This document shows, piece by piece, positions 38,117 through 47,342 of a stretch of 60,475 nucleotides of DNA. Numbering within the stretch: position 1 is the first letter of the stretch; the number at the start of each line of letters is the position of its first letter. The notes below the pieces were generated by a model. The model did not search any database and was not told where the DNA came from. It was given only the letters and a program-made list of their open reading frames with translations. This DNA is from Prosthecobacter sp. (GTDB taxonomy: Bacteria; Verrucomicrobiota; Verrucomicrobiia; Verrucomicrobiales; Verrucomicrobiaceae): positions 1 to 60,475 of the forward strand of contig NZ_JACSRD010000204.1 in assembly GCF_014879935.1 (NCBI RefSeq). The letters run 5' to 3'. The translations under genes were made by a program, and so were the position numbers.

Positions 38117-38157
38117 TTGAGCTTTGCAAAGAGATTTCGTAGCATCGCTTAAATTCA
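38117..38157 (+). promoter_or_regulatory. Promoter-like element of cassette gene A, shared with the giant gene
   Basis: TTGAGC (38117-38122), a 17-nt spacer and TAGCAT (38140-38145) read as a promoter. Positions 38135-38157 (TTTCGTAGCAT, then TAAA and TCA) match 19 of 23 positions of 5616-5638. The predicted start is about 25 nt before the gene A ATG. It suggests that the giant gene and the A-D operon are transcribed separately but under common control. Confidence 0.55.
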
Positions 38158-38178
38158 CGAAATTGAAGTTCTGACATT

Positions 38179-41100
38179 ATGAAAGCCATTCAACTCACTT
38201 CGACAGGCTCAAAACGTCGCAAAGCGATGGCTCTGGTGATGGTTGTGACAACCGTCGCCCTCATCTCGATGTTGATCGTAGCAATTTTTTCGCTGACGCG
38301 AACGGAGTACAAAGCCACCCAGAATTTTGTTGCTGCGCGTTCAGCCAAACAGTTGGCGGATTTCGCGGTCGCCATCACCCAAGCGCAGTTGCAGAATGCA
38401 CAGAACACCGCGACCACAGCTGCCTCGCGAACGATCCATGCGACGCAACCCGGGATGGCTCGAGTTTATAACGCAATTGGTAATTTCGTCCGCGCCCACA
38501 AGCTTTACTCGAGTTCTCAAATGGTCGTTACCAGTGGCAGCGAAGCGGAAATTTTCAGCTCCGCCCATCAGGTGCCATCGGATTGGAATGCCCCCAACAA
38601 CAAAGCTAGATATGTTGACCTCAATGAGCCTGTCATTCGTCCGGCGCTGACTGGGGGAACGACGGCGCTCTTTTTCCCGATCATCGATCCCAGGGCTGCT
38701 TACACCGGAAACTCGCCTGTATCCGGTGAAAAGCTGGTAGCAGTAGAGGGTTTTGAATATGATAATAAAACACCGTCCGTGGGTGGCGCTTCCGTCACCT
38801 ATAATGAGGTCGTCACACCGTCGGCTGCAGGCAGTGACCCTGACAAGATGAGGCTGCCCATGCCTGTGGAGTGGATCTACATTCTGCAAGATGGCACCAC
38901 GGGTGCTTTGGATGGCAGCAATAATTTTATCAGCTCCCAACCCAGCAAACAACCTTCGTCAGCAAATCCCATCGTTGGGCGTGTCGCGTTCTGGACTGAT
39001 GATGAGTCCTGCAAGGTCAACATCAACACAGCTTCGGAGCCCACTTTCTTCTCCCCTCCATACTTTTACCATCAGCGTGATTCCAAGTGGGCCAACTTCC
39101 CTCCAGCATCAGCAGAATACCAACGTTACCCAGGTCATCCCGCCACCGTGGCATTGAGCGCCGTTCTTGCTCCTGGAATCAGCCTCGACCCTTTTGCTCC
39201 AGGATTGGCCAAGTCAGCGATCAACAACATAGTCCAGACCAAGGAGTTGATTTACCGCTTGATGCCTAAAGTGGCTTCAGGTGGGTCCATGTCTGGTACA
39301 CGCCCGTTCATGACAGACGAGTTCTCATCTTCGAATGGTGAGGAGCAGCCGGCCACCAATGGTGATGCGGTTAACGCTAGGAAGGAGCGTCTGTTTGCCA
39401 GTGTGGATGAAATGTTGTTCCAAGATGATCTGGACGGCGGCAACTACAGCGGTTCCCAAGGTCGTATTGCCGCTCGGGTCGCGATTCCAGGCGACACTAC
39501 TCGATATCTGATGGGGCGTGACACACTTGAAAGGTCTCGCTTCTTTCTCACGGCGCACAGCCGGGCACCCGAGTTCAGCATTTATGGGCTTCCTCGGGTG
39601 GCCATGTGGCCAGTGGCTGACGAGGGACAGGGGGCGACCAAGCGCACCAGCTTTGATAACATGATTGCACTCTGCGCCACCATCGGCGGAGGCAAAACTG
39701 GGGCTACCATTGCGAATAGTTACATCTTCCGCCGGGCGGAGCCGCACAGCGGAAGTTACGACGTCAGCGGCTCGGCCAGTGGCTATGGAACATCTCAGGG
39801 TTTGGCCCGTAACTCCAATTTGCTGAATTATCTCTATGCGCAAATGACCGGCCTGCAGTTTCCGCGGACATCGTCGTTGGGCAGCAGTGGAGACTTTGGT
39901 GCGAAGTATGGAACTGCTAACGCCGCACAGCTAGCCGTACAGTTTTTTGACTACATCCGTTGCACCAACCTTTACGATGGCCTTTTGGCCCGTGACAATG
40001 ATGCCTCCAGCATTCTCGATGTTAATGGCAACATTTCGCCGACGGGCACGGCCTTGTATGACAAACGGGACGATCTCACCAGCAGCCGCTACACCTACAC
40101 TGAACAGCGGGGCACGACAAAGGCCAGCGGCGGCACGAGGTCGGGCTCCAGCTACAGGCAGGGCAATAACGTCCTGTCGGACAGTACTGGAGTGCTACCG
40201 GGTCATGGCCAAGTAACTCCTGCTCGCTGGCAAAAGGGCAGTCAAGTGTATCAGGGGCTTGGCCGGATGTTCACCATTTCCGAGGTTGGTTTTCAGATCA
40301 TCTGCACCGCTGATGGAAAGAACGATGAACGATATCCGGTCAACTGCGGAGGCATCCTTAGTGGTGGTGGGAGTGCTCCCATGGCAACGTCTCCCAGGGC
40401 CTCGAATGAGGGGGATGGGAATGCAGCACCAGAGTTCTTAACCGCGTCGTATCCGCCAGGCACCAACACGCTTGGATTTAGGCGGTGGTACTCCAATTTC
40501 CCCCCTCTCACCCCCCCGTATAAAGACAGTGCGGGCAAATATTACTACGGCTGCGATCCAGACGATCCGACAAGCCAGAAGCACCCGTCACGTCACCCAG
40601 GCTACAATCCGAAGAATTGGAATCTTACGTTGCTTCCCAACACGCCACTTACAACGAACCAGAAACGCATTCAAGTGATGCTCATGCTGGAAACATTCTG
40701 TCCTATGTTAGGATGGACCAAGTTTCACCCGGAATGGGCCATTGAACTCGATGATCAGTTCATTCGTTCGATCAAAGTTCGCGACGTTGCGGGCAATGAT
40801 GTGCCTCTTTTCCCAACCACACGACCCGTCATCATAAAATCGAACACAAACCTCTACGAATTCAGCAATGTTTATTCTTTGGGGGGGCATGCTGGACCCA
40901 GCTCCATGTCGGGTGGCCGCTCGGTTCCCGGTTGGGGAAGCTCGCAAATTGGTGATGACACTGATCCATATTTGGATGGCAACGCTCGAAACTCTACGGG
41001 AAACAGGTACATGCAGCCCGACAATCCCGGGCATACCGGATTGAATAATTATGGTTTGGTCAGTCAGTTTGTGACCGTTCCTCGTTCCGGCCCCATAGTA

Positions 41101-43254
41101 CTCACTTTCGGTTCTCGTGACCTAAAAATTAAGATTTATGACAAGCATGAGAGAGCCGGTCGCAGCGGTGAGGAAGTTCAGACCATCAATTTATCCTTTG
41201 ACAATATGTCGCTTCCAGCTCCTGCATTGGTCTACTCGGGTGAGCGTCGCCGTGGTGGGCAACCTCAGAGCGACCCTGTCAATCGTAACGAAATCAATCA
41301 CTGGTGGACGACCAACGCGGCCGGCCAACTTACTTGGAGACGCTCCCTCCAGGGACCACACTGGTGGTGCTTTAATCGCATGGGCTGCCTCGGCAGAATG
41401 CAAGGCAACGTCAATCCAGGTTATCGGACTTCGGATCCTCCAAGTTCACTATACGCCACAACTCCGTCGTTTGATCAGACTTTCGACGGCGCAGATGACC
41501 AACTACTGCATGGTCGGCTTGATACTGCGACGAGTTTCGGCGGCCCCGGTAACGGCGGCGGGAATGTTGGAATTGGAGTCATACCGATTGAAGCAACAGA
41601 GCAGTTGACAGACGAGCAAGGCCGTCCCTGGAGTGGAAGCGATGTCATCCGCACGTATGTCCCTGCGGTTGGAGATTATCGTCTGATTGCAGCTCGACGT
41701 GATGTTCCTAACTCGATGTGGATGAAACATCCTGTCTGGCAAGCGATTGACAATCTCTCCCCCGCCAACCAGCCTCGCAACATTCACACATTCACCACGC
41801 ATTCGGCTGGTGGTGAAGCTGGCTGCGTCCTTCCCACATCATCGATGCGGGTAACGACATCGGCCTTCTATAACTACGTCAAGAACAGCCCTTTCCTGGT
41901 TAAAGACGTGCCGTATGGCGATGATCGCATCCCTGATCTTCCCCCGTCGGACGCTTGGGCTGCGGTAGCGAACAGTTACGGCGACTTTGACAATGGCATT
42001 GGCAACTCGCGGGACGGCGCCTACATTAACAAACCAGATGAAGGCAATTTCCATGCCGCAGAATTTACCCGTCATGGTGTGAAAAAGTTCTACCGTTCCG
42101 GCTATTTCTATGAGCCTTGGCGAAACAGTGATGACTGGCGCAGCGGTGTTTACATGACACCCAATCGCATGGTGTCGTCACCGGTCATGTTTGGTTCTCT
42201 GCCGACTGGAATTTGGGGGGGAGGAAGTGTCAACACCAATGCGGTGAGCGGCAGTGGTGTTGCATACAATACCAACACGGATGGTAAACCTTGGCAGACA
42301 TTGCTGTTTCGTCCATACGCTCGTTCTCATTCGACGCTGGGAAAACCAGTTTCCACTGGCCATCCAGGCGACAACAATCCGCGTGATCACTACCTCCTGG
42401 ACATGTTTTGCATGCCGGTGGTTGAGCCTTATGCCATCAGCGAACCGCTGTCGGTCGCTGGGCGCCTCAACCTCAATTACCAGATCATGCCCTTTACCCA
42501 CATCACCCGCGCCACTGGCATGCATGCGCTGATGAAAGGGGAATTCATGACCGCCATACCTACTAACGATGTCAACAACGCCAAATCCCACCAGACTGCG
42601 GCCACGGCAGCCATGTGGGGCAGCACGGGAGATCGTTTTTGGGATGAGAGTTCAAATCGCAAGTTCTGGCATCGTCCTATTGATGTCACACGGACACTTT
42701 ACCAATTTGAACAGAAGTTTCTTCACAAAGCCACGGGGGCCAACCATGCGGCGGGTCGCTATAATGGCTTGTTCCGGAGTGCCAGTCAAATTTGCGAGAT
42801 CCACCTGATCCCAGACGTCAAGGCAGGGGCATCTTCTAACGGAGAGAATATCAGCGGTATTTCCAACATTAGTGAAAACACGGCTACCACGACGATTCAG
42901 ACCATTATGGATCAGTTCTGGCAGAACCACTCTTCCACAGGTGACAATACGCGTGAACGGCCCTATTCGAACCTTTACAACCGTGTGACTACGCGCGGGA
43001 ATACCTTCCGCGTTCACATGCGTGCCCAGGTGGTTCGCAAAGCTCGCTCCACTCCCTCCAATACTTTCGATCCGGTCAAGGATGCTGTGTTGGGTGAGTA
43101 CCGCGGTTCAACTCTTATCGAGCGCTACATCGATCCGACGGATGTCACCACTCCGATTCCCGATTATGCAGCCTCCACGAACCCGCTTGGGCAAGCTCCG
43201 CTCGACACGTTCTACCGGTTCCGCACGCTTGAGAGCAAGCGTTTCAGCCCTTGA
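38179..43254 (+). CDS. Verru_Chthon cassette protein A (GspK-like large minor pseudopilin)
   Basis: The 1,691-residue protein has a basic N-terminus and a single hydrophobic helix (KAMALVMVVTTVALISMLIVAIFSL, about residues 15-40) without a Glu at mature position 5. This is the pattern of GspK-type pseudopilins. Residues 271-285 (FWTDDESCKVNINTAS) echo the 'vNiNtA' segment of GspK. By size, N-terminus and gene order it is cassette protein A (TIGR02600), a family restricted to Verrucomicrobia-type genomes with no assigned biochemistry. The rest is a large extracytoplasmic domain rich in Ser, Asn, Tyr and Trp, with many polar loops. It is the first gene of an A-B-C-D operon; gene B follows at once and may even overlap (TGATG). 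Family membership is recalled from memory; the GspK analogy is my inference. Confidence 0.85.
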   Translation: MKAIQLTSTGSKRRKAMALVMVVTTVALISMLIVAIFSLTRTEYKATQNFVAARSAKQLADFAVAITQAQLQNAQNTATTAASRTIHATQPGMARVYNAIGNFVRAHKLYSSSQMVVTSGSEAEIFSSAHQVPSDWNAPNNKARYVDLNEPVIRPALTGGTTALFFPIIDPRAAYTGNSPVSGEKLVAVEGFEYDNKTPSVGGASVTYNEVVTPSAAGSDPDKMRLPMPVEWIYILQDGTTGALDGSNNFISSQPSKQPSSANPIVGRVAFWTDDESCKVNINTASEPTFFSPPYFYHQRDSKWANFPPASAEYQRYPGHPATVALSAVLAPGISLDPFAPGLAKSAINNIVQTKELIYRLMPKVASGGSMSGTRPFMTDEFSSSNGEEQPATNGDAVNARKERLFASVDEMLFQDDLDGGNYSGSQGRIAARVAIPGDTTRYLMGRDTLERSRFFLTAHSRAPEFSIYGLPRVAMWPVADEGQGATKRTSFDNMIALCATIGGGKTGATIANSYIFRRAEPHSGSYDVSGSASGYGTSQGLARNSNLLNYLYAQMTGLQFPRTSSLGSSGDFGAKYGTANAAQLAVQFFDYIRCTNLYDGLLARDNDASSILDVNGNISPTGTALYDKRDDLTSSRYTYTEQRGTTKASGGTRSGSSYRQGNNVLSDSTGVLPGHGQVTPARWQKGSQVYQGLGRMFTISEVGFQIICTADGKNDERYPVNCGGILSGGGSAPMATSPRASNEGDGNAAPEFLTASYPPGTNTLGFRRWYSNFPPLTPPYKDSAGKYYYGCDPDDPTSQKHPSRHPGYNPKNWNLTLLPNTPLTTNQKRIQVMLMLETFCPMLGWTKFHPEWAIELDDQFIRSIKVRDVAGNDVPLFPTTRPVIIKSNTNLYEFSNVYSLGGHAGPSSMSGGRSVPGWGSSQIGDDTDPYLDGNARNSTGNRYMQPDNPGHTGLNNYGLVSQFVTVPRSGPIVLTFGSRDLKIKIYDKHERAGRSGEEVQTINLSFDNMSLPAPALVYSGERRRGGQPQSDPVNRNEINHWWTTNAAGQLTWRRSLQGPHWWCFNRMGCLGRMQGNVNPGYRTSDPPSSLYATTPSFDQTFDGADDQLLHGRLDTATSFGGPGNGGGNVGIGVIPIEATEQLTDEQGRPWSGSDVIRTYVPAVGDYRLIAARRDVPNSMWMKHPVWQAIDNLSPANQPRNIHTFTTHSAGGEAGCVLPTSSMRVTTSAFYNYVKNSPFLVKDVPYGDDRIPDLPPSDAWAAVANSYGDFDNGIGNSRDGAYINKPDEGNFHAAEFTRHGVKKFYRSGYFYEPWRNSDDWRSGVYMTPNRMVSSPVMFGSLPTGIWGGGSVNTNAVSGSGVAYNTNTDGKPWQTLLFRPYARSHSTLGKPVSTGHPGDNNPRDHYLLDMFCMPVVEPYAISEPLSVAGRLNLNYQIMPFTHITRATGMHALMKGEFMTAIPTNDVNNAKSHQTAATAAMWGSTGDRFWDESSNRKFWHRPIDVTRTLYQFEQKFLHKATGANHAAGRYNGLFRSASQICEIHLIPDVKAGASSNGENISGISNISENTATTTIQTIMDQFWQNHSSTGDNTRERPYSNLYNRVTTRGNTFRVHMRAQVVRKARSTPSNTFDPVKDAVLGEYRGSTLIERYIDPTDVTTPIPDYAASTNPLGQAPLDTFYRFRTLESKRFSP

Positions 43255-43286
43255 TGACCTGCCTACTAACTCCAACAGGGAATGGA

Positions 43287-43766
43287 ATGATCATGAAACA
43301 GCCAAGACTGGTATCATCACAATCGGGTGGTTTCTCGCTTGTGGAAGTCACCCTCGCGGTGGCGATTGCAGCGCTAGCCATAATCACGCTTCTTGGCCTG
43401 CTTCCTCAGGGCCTGGAAATGTCTCGAAAAACCGCGCTGATCACCACAAACAGCAACATATTGGAGCAGATTTCTCGTGATTTGGACAATGCCCGCTTCT
43501 CCTTGCTGCCCACATCAGCTGTTAAAAAGTATTATAATGATCAGGGGGCTGAGGTGTCTGCGGACTCCACAGAGATCGTATATGTCGTTGAGATTGATCC
43601 TGAGACAGCAACTCCGGCGTCATTGCCTCAAGCTGAGAAAGATCAGCCGTATCTCAAAAAATATGTCATCAGGATTGCCAATTCGAGCAGTTCGGACTTC
43701 GACTTCGACTCCGGAAGTCCTCTTCGATACACCACTTTCAACCACTTGGTCGCCAAAACTCGCTGA
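43287..43766 (+). CDS. Verru_Chthon cassette protein B (GspI-like prepilin-type protein)
   Basis: This short protein (159 residues) has a class III prepilin leader ending in Gly15, then FSLVE with Glu at mature position 5. A hydrophobic helix (VTLAVAIAALAIITLLGLLP) and a small extracytoplasmic domain follow. It fits cassette protein B (TIGR02598) and resembles the minor pseudopilin GspI in length and sequence style. The frame is open back to 43251, and an ATG at 43254 overlaps the gene A stop (TGATG). ATG 43287 is preferred because AGGGA sits 5 nt upstream and the leader is then of normal length; ATG 43293 is also possible. Expected processing is by a prepilin peptidase, with the helix packing into a pseudopilus. 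Confidence 0.85.
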   Translation: MIMKQPRLVSSQSGGFSLVEVTLAVAIAALAIITLLGLLPQGLEMSRKTALITTNSNILEQISRDLDNARFSLLPTSAVKKYYNDQGAEVSADSTEIVYVVEIDPETATPASLPQAEKDQPYLKKYVIRIANSSSSDFDFDSGSPLRYTTFNHLVAKTR

Positions 43767-43775
43767 TACTCTGCC

Positions 43776-44987
43776 ATGATTTGCCGACTTGCCATCCGCC
43801 GTCGCTCCCGCCTCGATCTGTCTGAGGAGGGATTTACGCTTATCGAGTTACTCGTCTCGATGACCTTTTTGGTGATCTTGATGCTTGTGGTTACCCAGGT
43901 TGTCGGAATTGTTCAGCGCACTTGGGTGCGTTCGAATTCTCGTGTGTCCCAATTCCGGGAAGCCCGAACAGCATTTGATGTTCTGACGCGTAATCTGTCG
44001 CAGGCCACGTTGAACACTTACTGGGACAACGAATTTGATCCTTTGCGTACTGACGCAGCCGGGCAGGCCGTTACCCGCGCCAAGAACTATGTTCGGCAAT
44101 CTGAGTTACAATTCATTTGCGGCCCCACAACGGAGGTTTTGGACGCTGCGGCAGGCCAGGTTTCCAATTTTCCAGGTCACGCCGTTTTTTTCCAGGCACC
44201 ATTGGGAGTGACTCGCCTGACGCCCGTTGGGGCCTCTACTGCCAGCACTGTTGCCAACACGGAGAACATGGTGAATTTGTTGTGTGGTCGAGGATACTTT
44301 GTCGAATGGGGAGACGATGCTCCGTATCGACCTGCATTCTTGAACCAACTGAGTTCGGTGCCGACGAGAAGTCGCCTTCGATTGATGGAGTACAGCCCTA
44401 CAGCGGAGATGAATCGCATCTATGACTCTACGTTGAGGCCCCTCGTAGATTCATCGGTTAATAACGGGGGGCGGTGGTTTAACGAAGGTACTTCTGCCGC
44501 GCTGAGTAGCCGGGTGACAACCTCAGAAACGACCGCAACCCGTGCCTTCACCCGGCCGATTGCAGAAAATATTCTGGCTTTAGTGATTTCCCCCCAGACC
44601 GAAACGATAGGCAGCACGACTCCAGCCTATTCGATTGCGCCAAATTACTTGTATGATTCGACGTTGACGGTGAACCCTGGTGCGACCGCTAATTCAGTCA
44701 ATCCGCAAGGCACACAACATTTGCTGCCACCTCTTCTCAAAGTAACGATGATTGCATTGGATGAGAGGTCAGGTGAGTTTCTGTCGCGGCAGGAGAACGA
44801 GTCGATGCGTAGTAGCGTGCTCTCCTCCACTGGAGGGTTTTTCCGAAGCGCAGCGAGTTTCAATCAAGAAGTGCTAGGAACCAGCGACCAGCCAGCGGCG
44901 TTGACCTCGCTTCTTCAGGCGCAAAAACTTAACTTCAGGGTTTTTACGACCACAATCGCTCTCAAGCAAGCCCGCTGGAGCTACTGA
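43776..44987 (+). CDS. Verru_Chthon cassette protein C (GspJ-like prepilin-type protein)
   Basis: The 403-residue product has a basic leader ending in Gly19, then FTLIELLVSMTFLVILMLVV with Glu at mature position 5, followed by QRTWVRSNSRVSQFREARTAFDVLTRNLSQATL. This is the N-terminal arrangement of GspJ-type minor pseudopilins (helix, then an R-x-A-F-xxLxxxLxQA segment). It fits cassette protein C (TIGR02599). It starts 9 nt after gene B. The large C-terminal domain has no catalytic motif I can recognise. It presumably joins A, B and D in a pseudopilus tip-like assembly in the periplasm. Confidence 0.87.
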   Translation: MICRLAIRRRSRLDLSEEGFTLIELLVSMTFLVILMLVVTQVVGIVQRTWVRSNSRVSQFREARTAFDVLTRNLSQATLNTYWDNEFDPLRTDAAGQAVTRAKNYVRQSELQFICGPTTEVLDAAAGQVSNFPGHAVFFQAPLGVTRLTPVGASTASTVANTENMVNLLCGRGYFVEWGDDAPYRPAFLNQLSSVPTRSRLRLMEYSPTAEMNRIYDSTLRPLVDSSVNNGGRWFNEGTSAALSSRVTTSETTATRAFTRPIAENILALVISPQTETIGSTTPAYSIAPNYLYDSTLTVNPGATANSVNPQGTQHLLPPLLKVTMIALDERSGEFLSRQENESMRSSVLSSTGGFFRSAASFNQEVLGTSDQPAALTSLLQAQKLNFRVFTTTIALKQARWSY

Positions 44988-45023
44988 ACGGTTGGACTTT
45001 ACATTTAGCACGAAGCACCTCTC

Positions 45024-45746
45024 ATGACTCGTTTGTCGTTCATTCGCAAAAAGAGCCGGCTGGCATTTACCCTGATCGAAATGCTTGTTGTGGTCACAAT
45101 CATTGTGCTCCTGCTGGCCTTCTCCACACCTGCTCTGATGAAGACATTGCAATCCAGTAGGCTGTCATCGACAGGGGACACCTTGCTCGGTGCAATCTCG
45201 GAAGCCCAGCAACTCGCATTTGCTCAGGGTGTCCCGGTCGAACTGCGTTTTTTCAGCTACAGTGGGGATTTCGCCGATGATTCGCCAATGTTTAGATCTT
45301 ACCAAATGCTCAAGGTTGAGACAAAAGTAGAGGGAACTGGCACGGCCCTGAAAATCAGTGAATCAATGGTCCCCGCCGGGAACCTGACGAAGTTTGCTGA
45401 AGGAATTGTCATTCCAGTGGACGACGAGTTGTCGAAGGCATTATCTGGCGATCAACTGGAAGATACCAAGAATGGGGCTACTCCTGGGTATTCCGGGGTT
45501 TCCGGGGCAAAGTTCTGTGCCATTCGATTCATGCCTGACGGGACTTGCCGGAAAGTTGGCGCAACGACTAGTTCGGATGGCGTGACCCAGGCTGTATTGA
45601 CCTTTCAGACGCTTTCGGAGAGTTTTTTCACGATCACTTACGATATCGGTGCGACAATTAATGTGGGCAACCTCCCCAAAAACTTCTACACGATCCAGAT
45701 CGACCCGTTCACCGGGAAGGCGCGGAACTACAAACCGGGTTTCTGA
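45024..45746 (+). CDS. Verru_Chthon cassette protein D (GspH-like prepilin-type protein)
   Basis: The 240-residue product has a basic leader, then FTLIEMLVVVTIIVLLLAFSTPALMKTL. The downstream stretch (GDTLLGAISEAQQLAFAQGVPVELRFF) parallels the GspH pattern of a helix followed by an ARxxAIxxgxpVxL strand. It fits cassette protein D (TIGR02596) and ends the operon, 36 nt after gene C. The residue before the cleavage site is Ala14 where almost all type IV prepilin-like proteins have Gly; Glu19 (mature +5) is present. The following 97 nt before guaB contain no clear terminator. Confidence 0.87.
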   Translation: MTRLSFIRKKSRLAFTLIEMLVVVTIIVLLLAFSTPALMKTLQSSRLSSTGDTLLGAISEAQQLAFAQGVPVELRFFSYSGDFADDSPMFRSYQMLKVETKVEGTGTALKISESMVPAGNLTKFAEGIVIPVDDELSKALSGDQLEDTKNGATPGYSGVSGAKFCAIRFMPDGTCRKVGATTSSDGVTQAVLTFQTLSESFFTITYDIGATINVGNLPKNFYTIQIDPFTGKARNYKPGF

Positions 45747-45843
45747 GTGCTGGTTTGAAGCCAATTCGCTGCTGCGGATCCCGGAGGCCGCACATCAAAC
45801 AACTTTCCGCATGACAGTCGCCTGATCGCCGCTTACCTGCGAC

Positions 45844-47301
45844 ATGGGTGATCTGCCTTCTCTTGCTTTAAGTTTCGACGACGTTCTTCTCCTTCCGGCG
45901 CACAGCGCTGTTTTGCCTGGGGAAGTCAATGTGGGCACCAAACTGGCCTCCATAGGCCTGAATGTGCCTGTTCTATCCTCAGCCATGGACACCGTGACGG
46001 AGTCCGAACTCGCCATTGCTCTCGCTCGCGAGGGCGGACTTGGTGTCGTGCATCGGAACATGCCCATCGACCAGCAGGCCGATCAGGTCGCGCGGGTGAA
46101 GCGCAGCGAAAACACGGTCATTCAAAATCCGCACACGGTCACGCCGGACACACGTCTTGGGGAACTCCATCGCCTCATGCACGAAAAGGGCGTCAGCGGT
46201 TTCCCCGTCGTGGACAAGGACGGCAAACTCGTCGGCATGGTCACCAGCCGTGACCTTTGGTACATTGAGGATGAAAACACGCCGGTCTCCGCCGTGATGA
46301 CCCCGGGCACCCGCCTCGCCACCGGCACGCCGCAGACCAACTTCGAGGACGCGCTCAAAATCATCTACACCCACCGCATCGAAAAGCTGCCGCTGATCGA
46401 TTCCAGTGGCAAACTCGCCGGTCTCATCACCAAGCAGGACATCATCAAGCGCCAGACCTTCAAGAATGCTGCCAAGGACGCAAATGGACAGCTTCGCGTC
46501 GGCGCTGCTGTCGGGGTCGGTGATGATTGCATCGATCGTGGCAAAGCGCTGCTTGCCGCAGGTGCGGATGCCATCTTCATCGACGCTGCCACCGGCCATA
46601 CCAGCCGTGTGATGAGCGTCATCGCCCGCCTTCGCGAAAATCTGGGCGCTGGCGTGCCGATCGTCGCCGGAAACGTCGTCACGGCCGATGGAGCCCGCGA
46701 TCTGATGTCCGCAGGCGTGTCGGCCATCAAGGTAGGTGTCGGCCCCGGCTCCATCTGCACCACGCGCATCATCTCCGGCGTCGGAATGGCCCAGTTCAGC
46801 GCCATTCAGGAAGTCGCCGAGGTTTGCAGGCCTGCGGGCGTCACCGTCATCGCCGACGGTGGTATCCGTTATTCGGGCGATATCGTCAAAGCGCTCGCTG
46901 GTGGTGCGGACGTCGTCATGCTCGGCTCCTTGCTCGCCGGCACCTCCGAAAGTCCGGGAAACATGGTCAAGTGGCAGGGCCGCACCTTCAAGGAATACCG
47001 CGGCATGGGCAGCCTCAAAGCCATGCGCAAAGGGGCAGGGGACCGCTACGGCCAAAACAGCTCCGGCAAACTCGTTCCTGAAGGCGTCGAGGCCCGCGTG
47101 CCTTACAAAGGCCCGCTCGCCGATGTCGTCTTCCAGCTCATCGGTGGCCTGCGCAGTGGCATGGGCTACGTCGGTGCCAACACGCTCGACGAACTGCGCG
47201 CCAAGGCCCGCTTCGTCCGCATCACGGCTGGCGGTCTCAAGGAAAGCCATCCGCATGATGTCGTCATCACCGAGGAACCGGTGAACTACGAGCCGCATTG
47301 A
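45844..47301 (+). CDS. guaB: Inosine-5'-monophosphate dehydrogenase
   Basis: IMP dehydrogenase oxidises IMP to XMP with NAD+, the committed step of GMP synthesis. The 485-residue protein has the TIM-barrel start ([24 protein letters not shown]), an inserted pair of CBS domains (about residues 95-215, with [20 protein letters not shown] and [20 protein letters not shown]), the catalytic loop GPGSICTTR with nucleophile Cys305, the phosphate-binding [11 protein letters not shown], and the YRGMGS flap region. Length and motifs are those of an intact bacterial enzyme. guaA follows 41 nt downstream, so the two GMP-pathway genes probably form an operon. No strong Shine-Dalgarno precedes the ATG. Confidence 0.97.
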   Translation: MGDLPSLALSFDDVLLLPAHSAVLPGEVNVGTKLASIGLNVPVLSSAMDTVTESELAIALAREGGLGVVHRNMPIDQQADQVARVKRSENTVIQNPHTVTPDTRLGELHRLMHEKGVSGFPVVDKDGKLVGMVTSRDLWYIEDENTPVSAVMTPGTRLATGTPQTNFEDALKIIYTHRIEKLPLIDSSGKLAGLITKQDIIKRQTFKNAAKDANGQLRVGAAVGVGDDCIDRGKALLAAGADAIFIDAATGHTSRVMSVIARLRENLGAGVPIVAGNVVTADGARDLMSAGVSAIKVGVGPGSICTTRIISGVGMAQFSAIQEVAEVCRPAGVTVIADGGIRYSGDIVKALAGGADVVMLGSLLAGTSESPGNMVKWQGRTFKEYRGMGSLKAMRKGAGDRYGQNSSGKLVPEGVEARVPYKGPLADVVFQLIGGLRSGMGYVGANTLDELRAKARFVRITAGGLKESHPHDVVITEEPVNYEPH

Positions 47302-47308
47302 TCGGTCT

Positions 47309-47336
47309 CGTTCGCTATTCTGCATTCGTCATTTCA
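47309..47336 (+). repeat. Tandem heptamers upstream of guaA
   Basis: Four adjacent 7-mers (CGTTCGC, TATTCTG, CATTCGT, CATTTCA) fit a CATTCGT consensus and end 6 nt before the guaA ATG. A clearer array of the same heptamer precedes holB at 59504-59538. Confidence 0.4.
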
Positions 47337-47342
47337 TCCCTC

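Noticed and set aside
45747-45843. Possible terminator hairpin (TGCGG...CCGCA) between cassette D and guaB
   Set aside because: Only a 5-bp stem with a 10-nt loop and no T-run; too weak to call.
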